Shown piece after piece: positions 51,094-58,476 of a DNA stretch of 64,000 nt. Each line of letters begins with the position of its first letter. The first letter of the stretch is position 1. A model generated the notes under the pieces. The model was not told the origin of the DNA. It did no database searches and saw only the letters and a list, made by a program, of their open reading frames with translations. A program made the translations under genes and the position numbers. The stretch is from Pseudoalteromonas aurantia 208 (GTDB lineage Bacteria; Pseudomonadota; Gammaproteobacteria; Enterobacterales; Alteromonadaceae): the NCBI RefSeq assembly GCF_014858725.1, contig NZ_AQGV01000012.1, positions 2,170,001-2,234,000 on the forward strand, in the 5' to 3' direction.

Positions 51094-52554
51094 TTACTGG
51101 GCTAAATATCCCAGCCGGTTCAATTCATCTGAGCGATGCTTAAGGGGGTCTTGAATTCTGCATTGGTTCGAACCGTTTCGAATAAATTGGTACAAACTCC
51201 AAGAGTAATAACCACCATAGTTATAACAATTGTATGAAATCAATTGATTTTTCAGCAAATTAGGTGAAAATACGGCATGAGGATTGACCTCATAAACTTT
51301 ACTTTGTGTATTGATTGCATGTGAAGTAACAACAGGCGCGGCCCAAGACGAAGACAATAAAGCCCAGTCAGGAGCATACTGCATGCCAAACATATCAGAA
51401 GTCATTTTAGGCGTTTGATTTCGCTGAAAAAAATTAACACGACCATAACCGAAGTTGACGTACATATCTATGCTTTGATTGCCATCGAATTCACTTTTAA
51501 ATTTATCGAACACATGTTGCCAACCAGAGTCGCCATACACAGAAACATTAGTATCGAAGGTTTCTGTTGTATAAGGCTGAACTCGAATTCTATTCACATA
51601 TTCGATAACATCTAATGCGTCAGCATTATTGCTCGCGTCCCTTTTTCCTGATTGAATCCCCAGCGTATTTGGTGACTCAAATAAAGTTTGATAAACCGGC
51701 TTCAAAGACTCCAACAATTTTTGCGCACGAGAGTCTGACAAATTACCTGAACACTCATTTCGCAGCCACGCCTGTTGCACATGTGAACGTGTAAAACCGC
51801 CAGAATAGTTTACATACTCAACACCATGTTCATCTATCACGTCTGTTCGTAACGAGCTTGCAGCAGTTTGCATATAAGATGAAAGCGCATCATGATCTTT
51901 ATCACACACCAGTGATTTATGCTGCAAAAGCGGTAAAAAGCTCGCTGTATCAATTAATACAAATTCCGCTTTAGGATTATGCTGAGCCAAATAACCAAGC
52001 ACTTTAGAGCCATGACTAAAATGCGTCACTCCGGTCACATGATCCGCTGTATCCGCAGGCGCCGCAGCACCATATGCGAGTGCTAAATCTCTTAACCATG
52101 CTGAAGCCAAAAAACCAGGCTTCTGCTGTTGAGTATTAAAGTCTGTGTATTGAAATTGATCTAACTCAGTCAATAACTTCTTACCCAACTTGGAGATAGC
52201 AACACTTGGATTACTCTCAACAAATGTCTGTGATGACACATCATAACTATAATGTGCCTTGATCCGACTACGATACCTTAAGACACTTGCCAAATCCATG
52301 CCTGAGTCCAAGACTAATACCGTTTGACGACTATCAACGCGTGCTGGGTCATGCGCACCATCATTGAATTCAACATGGGTAGTATCACACATGGTATGCG
52401 CACTTTGCTCACATTGAATACCTTCTTGCGATATCCAGTCAACTGTTTGAGTTACATACTCATCACTGAATACTTTAGTTGGATGAGAAAATGAAAGAGC
52501 TGGCAGTGAAGAAGTGCCGAACATCAATGCACTCACTATTGATAACTTAACCAT
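51094..52554 (-). CDS. Divergent subtilisin-like exported protein (paralogue A)
   Basis: 486 residues from the ATG at 52554, which gives a Sec signal peptide (VKLSIVSALMFG...ALSFS); the longer in-frame ORF would put residues inside the upstream gene. Order of motifs equals paralogue B: Asp in TVLVLDSGMDL (D83), His in HFSHGSKVLGYLA (H181), and Ser in SSSWAAPVVTSHA (S403). The oxyanion segment reads GIQSGKRD without Asn. FVLIDTASFLPLLQHKSLVC and the C-terminal CRIQDPLKHRSDELNRLG match B. No lipobox, so soluble or periplasmic. Its start overlaps the stop of the membrane protein gene by eight bases (translational coupling). Confidence 0.7.
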   Translation of the reverse strand: MVKLSIVSALMFGTSSLPALSFSHPTKVFSDEYVTQTVDWISQEGIQCEQSAHTMCDTTHVEFNDGAHDPARVDSRQTVLVLDSGMDLASVLRYRSRIKAHYSYDVSSQTFVESNPSVAISKLGKKLLTELDQFQYTDFNTQQQKPGFLASAWLRDLALAYGAAAPADTADHVTGVTHFSHGSKVLGYLAQHNPKAEFVLIDTASFLPLLQHKSLVCDKDHDALSSYMQTAASSLRTDVIDEHGVEYVNYSGGFTRSHVQQAWLRNECSGNLSDSRAQKLLESLKPVYQTLFESPNTLGIQSGKRDASNNADALDVIEYVNRIRVQPYTTETFDTNVSVYGDSGWQHVFDKFKSEFDGNQSIDMYVNFGYGRVNFFQRNQTPKMTSDMFGMQYAPDWALLSSSWAAPVVTSHAINTQSKVYEVNPHAVFSPNLLKNQLISYNCYNYGGYYSWSLYQFIRNGSNQCRIQDPLKHRSDELNRLGYLAQ

Positions 52555-53332
52555 TACTAGATCCTTGTTTGTTAAATAATGCTTGTACGCGCGCGATAGA
52601 CTCATCAATACTAGAGTTTCTTAGAAAAACTGAGCCAAAAATATTTGCATATATCTTCCGTACCCGATCATGTTGCTCATCACTGTAGCCGAGCTCAGTC
52701 ATCACTGTTTCAGGATGTTCAAGTACCTGTGATTCTTCAAACGTATTAATTGAAGCATGCACCAACTCTTCTAAGTCTAAATCTTGGCGTTTCAGAAACG
52801 CTTGGTTATCTAAGGCTTGCTGGTCAAGTACTTCAGCCAGCTTAACTGTGGTATCATACAATTGGTACGGTTCACCCTGATTTGCCAACTCCTCAAGCAG
52901 CTTGATTGAATAAACTCGTGCTAAAGCTTGCTCTTCCCCAAAGTTCTGCCTCGCGCTTTCTAAATTAAGTAAAGTGTTTTTTGCAATGTCGACAGTATCA
53001 GAATCTTTTAATAACTCTTGTAATTCAGCTTTCATAAAAGCAGATGAATTAAATTTTCCAACAGACATTTGCATACGCTCGAAAGCAACTAACATACGCT
53101 CTTTTGTATTAACTTCACCACTTTTTGGTAAAGGCTTTTCAGAATCGATTTTGTCGCTAATCTTTGCGCCAATTTGCTCAAGCTTGGCTGTATTCGTTGT
53201 TATTAAAGGCTGTACCACATTATCATTTTTTTTACTTAATCCACTATGCTCAACATCGACCATATAGTAAAGAGCAGCTCCAACGAACACTATAATTGAT
53301 GCTGTCGATAGAACGATCCTTTTTGTACCCAT
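52547..53332 (-). CDS. Single-pass membrane protein of unknown function
   Basis: 261 residues: short basic N-terminus, one membrane segment (about 5-24, IVLSTASIIVFVGAALYYMV), then an entirely helical, charged periplasmic domain (about 60-255) rich in Glu/Leu with NLESARQNFGEEQALARVYS and DEQHDRVRKIYANIFGSVFL. No family recognised. Start and stop couple it to the Hint gene upstream (65 bp, with a hairpin) and to subtilase paralogue A downstream (overlap). It may anchor or chaperone the exported neighbours; that is inference from order alone. Confidence 0.65.
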   Translation of the reverse strand: MGTKRIVLSTASIIVFVGAALYYMVDVEHSGLSKKNDNVVQPLITTNTAKLEQIGAKISDKIDSEKPLPKSGEVNTKERMLVAFERMQMSVGKFNSSAFMKAELQELLKDSDTVDIAKNTLLNLESARQNFGEEQALARVYSIKLLEELANQGEPYQLYDTTVKLAEVLDQQALDNQAFLKRQDLDLEELVHASINTFEESQVLEHPETVMTELGYSDEQHDRVRKIYANIFGSVFLRNSSIDESIARVQALFNKQGSSNG

Positions 53333-53358
53333 CTTAAACCTCCAGAGAAATGTAACGT

Positions 53359-53390
53359 AAGGTAAAGGAAGCCTGCGCTCCCTTTACCTT
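53359..53390. terminator. Hairpin between the Hint gene and the membrane protein gene
   Basis: 14-position stem with one mismatch (AAGGTAAAGGAAGC with GCTCCCTTTACCTT, loop CTGC) seven bases after the Hint stop. No T run, so more likely a partial terminator or mRNA 3'-end stabiliser that would favour Hint mRNA over downstream genes. Confidence 0.55.
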
Positions 53391-53397
53391 TAGAAGG

Positions 53398-54177
53398 TTA
53401 CTTGCGAATAATTACTTTACCAAGGTCAGCATGAAGCTGATTTTGCCATGTAAGGTCACCCACAAACATGCCATTTGCAACAATGATGTGGCTTGTTTTA
53501 GCGTCGCCATTTGTCTCAAAGTTGTAAACATCATGCTTAGTGAACTCACGAGTGATTGATGTTACTTCAAGCTCAGTTCCCTGTGCATTTAGCATCGTTT
53601 GGCCAGCTTTAACATTTTTTGCAGAAATCATAGTACCGTCACCTAACAACATACCGTGGTGCTGAGTAACTTTTAGCTCGTTACCATCTTCAAATGTAAA
53701 TACATATAAAGCTGGAGTTTCAGGGCCCTTAGTACGAGTTTTCATTTCAAACGAGTCAGTACCTAAGTCGTTTAATGTCGCTTCGCCTGATAACGCGACA
53801 AGGCCAAATGAGTTATCTAGCTCTTTTGCACGAATATCTTGAATTGAGCCATCCTTCAATACACGAATAAGTGTATCTTGCTCAAAGCAACCACACTTAC
53901 ATACTGCTGCAATATTTTGGCTGAAAAAGTCAATGATTGGATAGAAGCCATTTGCTTTACCCCAATCAGCAGCGCGACGAGAGATCTTGCCATTATCTAC
54001 AGCCCAATTAATTCTCATGTGACACTCGCTTTGAGAAATTGGTTGATATACACAACGCCCAGCTACACCCGCATCAACTTGAGCACGGTTAGAGTATGTA
54101 GCTAAATCCATCGTTGCACTCGCATTGAATGCAAACAAACTCACTATTGCAGCAAAAAATAAAGATAGTACTTTCAT
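53398..54177 (-). CDS. Secreted Hint (hedgehog/intein) domain protein
   Basis: 259 residues. Signal peptide about 1-21 (FNASA). A 70-residue exported N-terminal domain with C42 and C52 comes first. Then C93, C95 and C97 (CKCGCFEQDTLIRV) begin a Hint domain: C97 is the expected nucleophile, TQHH (171-174) the TxxH block, AKNVKAGQTMLN the second strand motif, and VYNFETNGDAKTSHIIVANGMFVGD the C-terminal block. The terminal His-Asn of splicing inteins is absent (ANGMFVGDL), so N-S shift and N-terminal cleavage or ester transfer, as in hedgehog, is more likely than splicing. It sits between a proteinase K-like gene (30 bp upstream) and the membrane protein gene. Confidence 0.75.
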   Translation of the reverse strand: MKVLSLFFAAIVSLFAFNASATMDLATYSNRAQVDAGVAGRCVYQPISQSECHMRINWAVDNGKISRRAADWGKANGFYPIIDFFSQNIAAVCKCGCFEQDTLIRVLKDGSIQDIRAKELDNSFGLVALSGEATLNDLGTDSFEMKTRTKGPETPALYVFTFEDGNELKVTQHHGMLLGDGTMISAKNVKAGQTMLNAQGTELEVTSITREFTKHDVYNFETNGDAKTSHIIVANGMFVGDLTWQNQLHADLGKVIIRK

Positions 54178-54207
54178 GTTCAGTTCCTTTTTAACTATTA
54201 ACTAATT

Positions 54208-55722
54208 TTATTGATGATTTACTTTAAGAGTTACGTTGTTAAACGCAGAGTAACCATATGCGGATATATACCATGTGCCCGCTTTAGGGTTACTAATTAC
54301 ACATGATTCGTTTGAAGTATCTGGGTTTTCTGATGCGCAGTCGTTATCTAGCGGCCAAGGCGCAATACCATGCTTTAGATATAAATCTGCATCACCCGTA
54401 CCGCCAGACAGAGTGACATTTAACCGTGATGTACCGGCCGGAACATCATAAGTGAATACTTTATCTTCATTTTTAGCGCCACTAATAACTTTAACCAAGC
54501 CGCCATCATCACCATCTAGCTTGGCGTATACCAACTTGTTAGGTGAACCTTTTACGTCACCGATCACATTTGGCGTTGCACCAGAAGACAAAGCGTTGTC
54601 TATTTGAGCTGGACTTAATGAAGGGTCATTAGCTAACTGCAAAGCAGCAACACCAGCTACATGCGGTGCAGCCATTGATGTACCACTAATTGTACGGGTT
54701 GCGCTGTTTGATCCTATCCAAGCCGATTTTATCGAAGATCCAGGCCCAAATACGTCAATACACTTACCATAGTTTGAGAACCCTGAACGACGGTCACTCG
54801 AAGTAGAAGATGCAACCGTGATTGCCACTGGTGTGCTTGCAGGGGAACGCCCACAGGCATCAGAGTTTTCATTTCCCGCAGCAACAACAAATGCAATCCC
54901 TTTATTAACAGCACTCGTTACAGCGTTATTAACAGCTTGCGATTTACCACCGCCCAAACTCATATTAGCGACAGACGGTCCATTGGCATTGTTAGCAACC
55001 CAATCAATACCTGCAATAACACCTGCATAAGTACCTGAGCCTTGACAATTCAACACTCGAACGCCAACTAGGTTTACATTTTTTGCCACACCATAAACAG
55101 AGCCACCGATTGTGCCAGCAACGTGCGTTCCATGACCATTACAATCAGATGCATTACCATCATTATCAACGAAGTCATACCCACTGCTGGCACGACCACC
55201 AAATTCAGCATGACTATTCAATATACCAGTATCGATAACATATGCGGTCACACCTGAACCTTGGTTTGGCGCTTCATATTTGTTATTTAATGGTAAAGCT
55301 CTTTGGTCAATACGATCTAAACCCCAAACAGGGTTATTTTGTAACATCGAAAAATCTGACTTAATTGGCTGTACAGAAACAACCGCATTTTGCTCTACAA
55401 AATCAACATCAGGGTGGGCTAGCAATTTAACTAATTGGTCTGGATTGGCGATAACTGACACACCAGATAAACTTGCTGAATATTCGCGTTGGACTTCAAC
55501 GCCTATTTCAGCGCTGAGTCTATCGGTAACTTTGGCTGTAAATTCTGACTTTGCTTGTTTATCACTGTTAATAACCACTTGTGGCACTTTATAAACAACA
55601 ATATAACTCTGTTCAATCGCCTTAGTTCCTTCAGCATTGCTATAAAACTCCGCTGCTTGAGCAGAAAACACGGTACCTGTTAGCAGGCTCAGCGCGATAG
55701 GCGTAAGTTTCCATTTATTCAT
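54208..55722 (-). CDS. Secreted proteinase K-like S8 protease with PPC domain
   Basis: 504-residue exported serine protease. Signal peptide 1-23 (AQAA); I9 propeptide about 38-118; catalytic domain about 130-400 with D164 (YVIDTGIL), H197 (NGHGTHVAG), oxyanion N284 (VVAAAGNEN) and S349 (SGTSMAAPHVAG). A C-terminal pre-peptidase (PPC) domain (about 412-504; VTLSGGTGDADLYLKHG) is usually removed on maturation. A canonical active enzyme, unlike the two divergent paralogues downstream. First gene of the minus-strand protease/Hint block, 30 bp before the Hint gene. Confidence 0.93.
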   Translation of the reverse strand: MNKWKLTPIALSLLTGTVFSAQAAEFYSNAEGTKAIEQSYIVVYKVPQVVINSDKQAKSEFTAKVTDRLSAEIGVEVQREYSASLSGVSVIANPDQLVKLLAHPDVDFVEQNAVVSVQPIKSDFSMLQNNPVWGLDRIDQRALPLNNKYEAPNQGSGVTAYVIDTGILNSHAEFGGRASSGYDFVDNDGNASDCNGHGTHVAGTIGGSVYGVAKNVNLVGVRVLNCQGSGTYAGVIAGIDWVANNANGPSVANMSLGGGKSQAVNNAVTSAVNKGIAFVVAAGNENSDACGRSPASTPVAITVASSTSSDRRSGFSNYGKCIDVFGPGSSIKSAWIGSNSATRTISGTSMAAPHVAGVAALQLANDPSLSPAQIDNALSSGATPNVIGDVKGSPNKLVYAKLDGDDGGLVKVISGAKNEDKVFTYDVPAGTSRLNVTLSGGTGDADLYLKHGIAPWPLDNDCASENPDTSNESCVISNPKAGTWYISAYGYSAFNNVTLKVNHQ

Positions 55723-56498
55723 GATTTATCCTTATTGTGATTGTTAGATATATGTTAATTACACCCCTCCGAACAAATAGTAATAATCGCTACTACAAAC
55801 TTCAGAGACAATCCACATGCTCCCTAAATGAGGTGCAATAAAATCCTGACAGATAAAAAAATAAAAATAAACATAAAACAAACAAAAAAATAACACTGTT
55901 TTTATTTAATTAATAAATTCAACATAATAAAGTAAGAATTTTTTCACCATAACATCCTTTTTTCCTAGGTAAAAAATAGTAAAAGCCAATAACCCAGCAA
56001 ATTAAAGCCATAATAAGCATTAATGTGTAAAACAAACCAATTTAAGTATCGAAATAATATAAAGATCGATATAGGGACATTGTTGAATAATTTATTATTT
56101 AGACCACTTGCTGTATTTTGAAGACATATAGATGTGAGTACTTAATTGCAGGCTAGAGCATTCATTTTTATCAGTCATACAAGTGCACTTTGCCCATCAG
56201 CCGTAACGCAATAAGCAAAAACAGGTGTTGCTAGTTTGTAAGTTACTAAAAATGGCTGTTGGAATACGTTATGGTCCGCTATCATAACGCTGATACTTCG
56301 TCACAAGTTCTGTGCAAAGCACAAAAGATTTACGCTTAATTTTAAGGTCATTTAGCATAACAAAAATGTCAAAAGGGTAACTTGGTCGTATGCTTCTCAC
56401 GTTTATTTCGAGGAGGCTCCACACCCGCTTTGCTTCTTGTATCCATTGTTACTCTACTAACCAACTGACACCTTACTCAGTTCAAGGAATTTATCGCT
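55723..56498. other. Long gene-free region upstream of rhlE
   Basis: About 775 bp between divergent genes. The left half is very AT-rich with A runs and should hold the protease promoter; the right half is less biased and could be a long leader of the helicase mRNA. No coding sequence, RNA gene or clear promoter is recognised. Confidence 0.45.
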
Positions 56499-57767
56499 AT
56501 GTCATTTAGCTCTTTAGGCTTGTGCACCGAGTTGCTCACAGCTATTTCTGCACAAGGCTATACAACCCCGTCACCAATACAACAAAAAGCAATTCCTGCA
56601 GTACTTAATTTGAGTGACGTTATGGCAGTAGCACAAACTGGCACGGGGAAAACCGCTGGATTCACGTTACCCGTTATACAACGCTTATCTGATGGCTCCC
56701 CAGTGCAAGCAAATCATGTCCGTGCGTTGATCATTACCCCAACCCGTGAGCTTGCCGCACAAGTCGCCAATAGTGTCGAGAATTACAGTAGCCACATGAA
56801 TTTGCGTTCTACAGCGGTATTTGGTGGGGTCAGGATTGAACCTCAAATGGCTGCTCTTCAAGCTGGGTTAGACATCCTTGTTGCCACACCTGGCCGTTTG
56901 ATTGATTTATACAACCAAAAAGCCATTAATTTTGCACAACTCGAAGTATTGGTATTAGATGAAGCTGACCGTATGTTAGATTTAGGGTTCATTGAAGACA
57001 TTTCGCACATTGTTTCTTTATTGCCAAAAAAGCGGCAAACTCTGATGTTTTCCGCCACCTTTTCACAAGAAATCAAAACACTCGCTAGTAGCATGTTAAA
57101 TGACCCCCAACTTATTGAAGTAAGTGTTGTAAATAGCACCATAGATACAATTCGGCAAAAGGTACACCCTGTCGATAAAGCACGAAAAAGTGAAATACTG
57201 ATCCACCTGATAAAAACGAACAACTGGCGTCAAGTCTTAGTTTTTAGTCGCACCAAAAAAGGCGCTGATGAGTTAGTCTCGCAATTAGAACATGCGAACA
57301 TTCCCGCCGCATCTATTCATGCAAATAGAACACAACATGCTCGAACTCATGCATTACAGGGGTTTAAAAGCGGTAAAATTAAAGCCCTAGTCGCGACCGA
57401 TATTGCCTCTCGTGGCATTGATATTGACCAACTTCCTTGCGTCATTAATTTTGAGGTCCCTGATATTGCTGAAGACTATGTACATCGTATCGGCCGTACT
57501 GGTCGTGCGGGCACCAAAGGGCTCGCGATTTCATTGGTGAGTACCAGTGAAACAAAACAACTACTCGCCATTGAACGTATGATTAATCGAACATTTAGCC
57601 AAGAAGTTATTCCTGGGTTTGCACCCACTAAAAAAGCCACCGTCGTCAAATATGACGATGATGAATATGGTAATTTCGAAGCTGACCCTACGCCTCGCCG
57701 CAATGGTAAATTTTCAGGCCGTAAGAGCCACTCAAAAACCACATCGAGCCATAAGCGCAGAAAATAA
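56499..57767 (+). CDS. rhlE: DEAD-box RNA helicase, RhlE-like
   Basis: 422-residue ATP-dependent RNA helicase. Q motif (GYTTPSPIQQKAIP), Walker A AQTGTGKTAGF, PTRELAAQV, TPGRLIDL, VLDEADRMLDLGF, SATFSQEI, SRGIDIDQL and HRIGRTGRAG are all present in order. A basic C-terminal tail (about 385-422, ending SHKRRK) contacts RNA. The RhlE subgroup acts in ribosome assembly and RNA turnover, often at low temperature. AAGGAA precedes the ATG. Monocistronic. SrmB- or DbpA-type function is less likely because the diagnostic tail domains are missing. Confidence 0.9.
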   Translation: MSFSSLGLCTELLTAISAQGYTTPSPIQQKAIPAVLNLSDVMAVAQTGTGKTAGFTLPVIQRLSDGSPVQANHVRALIITPTRELAAQVANSVENYSSHMNLRSTAVFGGVRIEPQMAALQAGLDILVATPGRLIDLYNQKAINFAQLEVLVLDEADRMLDLGFIEDISHIVSLLPKKRQTLMFSATFSQEIKTLASSMLNDPQLIEVSVVNSTIDTIRQKVHPVDKARKSEILIHLIKTNNWRQVLVFSRTKKGADELVSQLEHANIPAASIHANRTQHARTHALQGFKSGKIKALVATDIASRGIDIDQLPCVINFEVPDIAEDYVHRIGRTGRAGTKGLAISLVSTSETKQLLAIERMINRTFSQEVIPGFAPTKKATVVKYDDDEYGNFEADPTPRRNGKFSGRKSHSKTTSSHKRRK

Positions 57768-57980
57768 CACTCCGTTATTCTATAAGCTTTAATGTATTCA
57801 ACGTCCTTCCAAACCTTATAGTAAATAGTGTTAATGTCACTTTCATAAACTCATATTGGCTTACACCAGTATGGGTTTATTGTACCTAAATCGTCTTTTA
57901 TCTCACTCCTACTGAGCGCTTATTACACATTGTTAAAAATCTCTTCTTCAGCCCTTCATCTTTTTCTTCTTAAGATAAAA

Positions 57981-57994
57981 ACTAATTAATTAGT
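57981..57994. promoter_or_regulatory. Palindromic operator 1 for the BlaI-like repressor
   Basis: Perfect 14-bp palindrome ACTAATTAATTAGT, whose last base overlaps the -35 element. An identical copy lies 49 bp downstream. Confidence 0.75.
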
Positions 57995-58022
57995 TGATAA
58001 TCTTTTAGGCTATCGCTATAGT
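57994..58022 (+). promoter_or_regulatory. Sigma70 promoter of the blaI-M56 pair
   Basis: -35 TTGATA (57994-57999) and -10 TATAGT (58017-58022) with 17-bp spacing, bracketed by the two ACTAATTAATTAGT palindromes, so repressor binding would block polymerase access and start-site clearance. Confidence 0.8.
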
Positions 58023-58029
58023 ACTTAAA

Positions 58030-58043
58030 ACTAATTAATTAGT
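58030..58043. promoter_or_regulatory. Palindromic operator 2 for the BlaI-like repressor
   Basis: Second copy of ACTAATTAATTAGT at the expected transcription start and immediately before the AGGA ribosome site of the repressor gene. Confidence 0.75.
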
Positions 58044-58053
58044 AGGAAACAAA

Positions 58054-58434
58054 ATGGCCCGCAAAAAATCAACCCAGCTTACCGACAGTGAGCAAAGCAT
58101 CATGGAAATTCTGTGGCACAAAGAGCAAGCCTCAGTACGTGAAATCACTGCAGCACTCAGTGAAGAAAAAGCAACCGCTTATACGACTGTACAAACCATG
58201 TGTAAAATCTTAGCAGACAAAGGTTATGTCGACTTTCGAAAAGAAGGAAAGGCATTTATCTATACACCTAAAATTACTCAAAAAGAAGCAAGGAAGGGTG
58301 CTCTGACATCCTTGTTAAACAAGTTTTTTGGGGGCTCGCCTGAAGTACTCGCTCAGCATTTAATACAGGAAACTGATATCGAATTAGATGATTTGGCCGA
58401 GTTACAAAAACATATTGATCGCGCCGACGATTAA
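58054..58434 (+). CDS. BlaI/MecI-family repressor
   Basis: 126-residue winged-helix repressor (Penicillinase_R family): TDSEQSIMEILWHKEQASVREI, AYTTVQTMCKILADKGYVDFRKEGKAFIYTP, and a C-terminal dimerisation part with LLNKFFGGSPEVLAQHL. Such dimers bind palindromic operators and are inactivated by the cognate M56 protease-sensor; the next gene, 42 bp on, encodes one. Autoregulation through the two palindromes in front of this gene is the natural reading. No beta-lactamase gene is nearby, so the regulated target may simply be this operon or lie elsewhere. Confidence 0.92.
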   Translation: MARKKSTQLTDSEQSIMEILWHKEQASVREITAALSEEKATAYTTVQTMCKILADKGYVDFRKEGKAFIYTPKITQKEARKGALTSLLNKFFGGSPEVLAQHLIQETDIELDDLAELQKHIDRADD

Positions 58435-58476
58435 TCCGCTTTTCGTTCAATTTACAGCTAATCAAAGGACTTTCAG

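Noticed and set aside
53398..54177. Intein or homing endonuclease
   Set aside because: No endonuclease insert, no C-terminal extein and no terminal His-Asn; the layout is a secreted stand-alone Hint protein.
49339..55722. Contact-dependent or polymorphic toxin system
   Set aside because: The Hint domain is C-terminal with no following toxin domain, there are no large repeat proteins, and no immunity-like gene follows.
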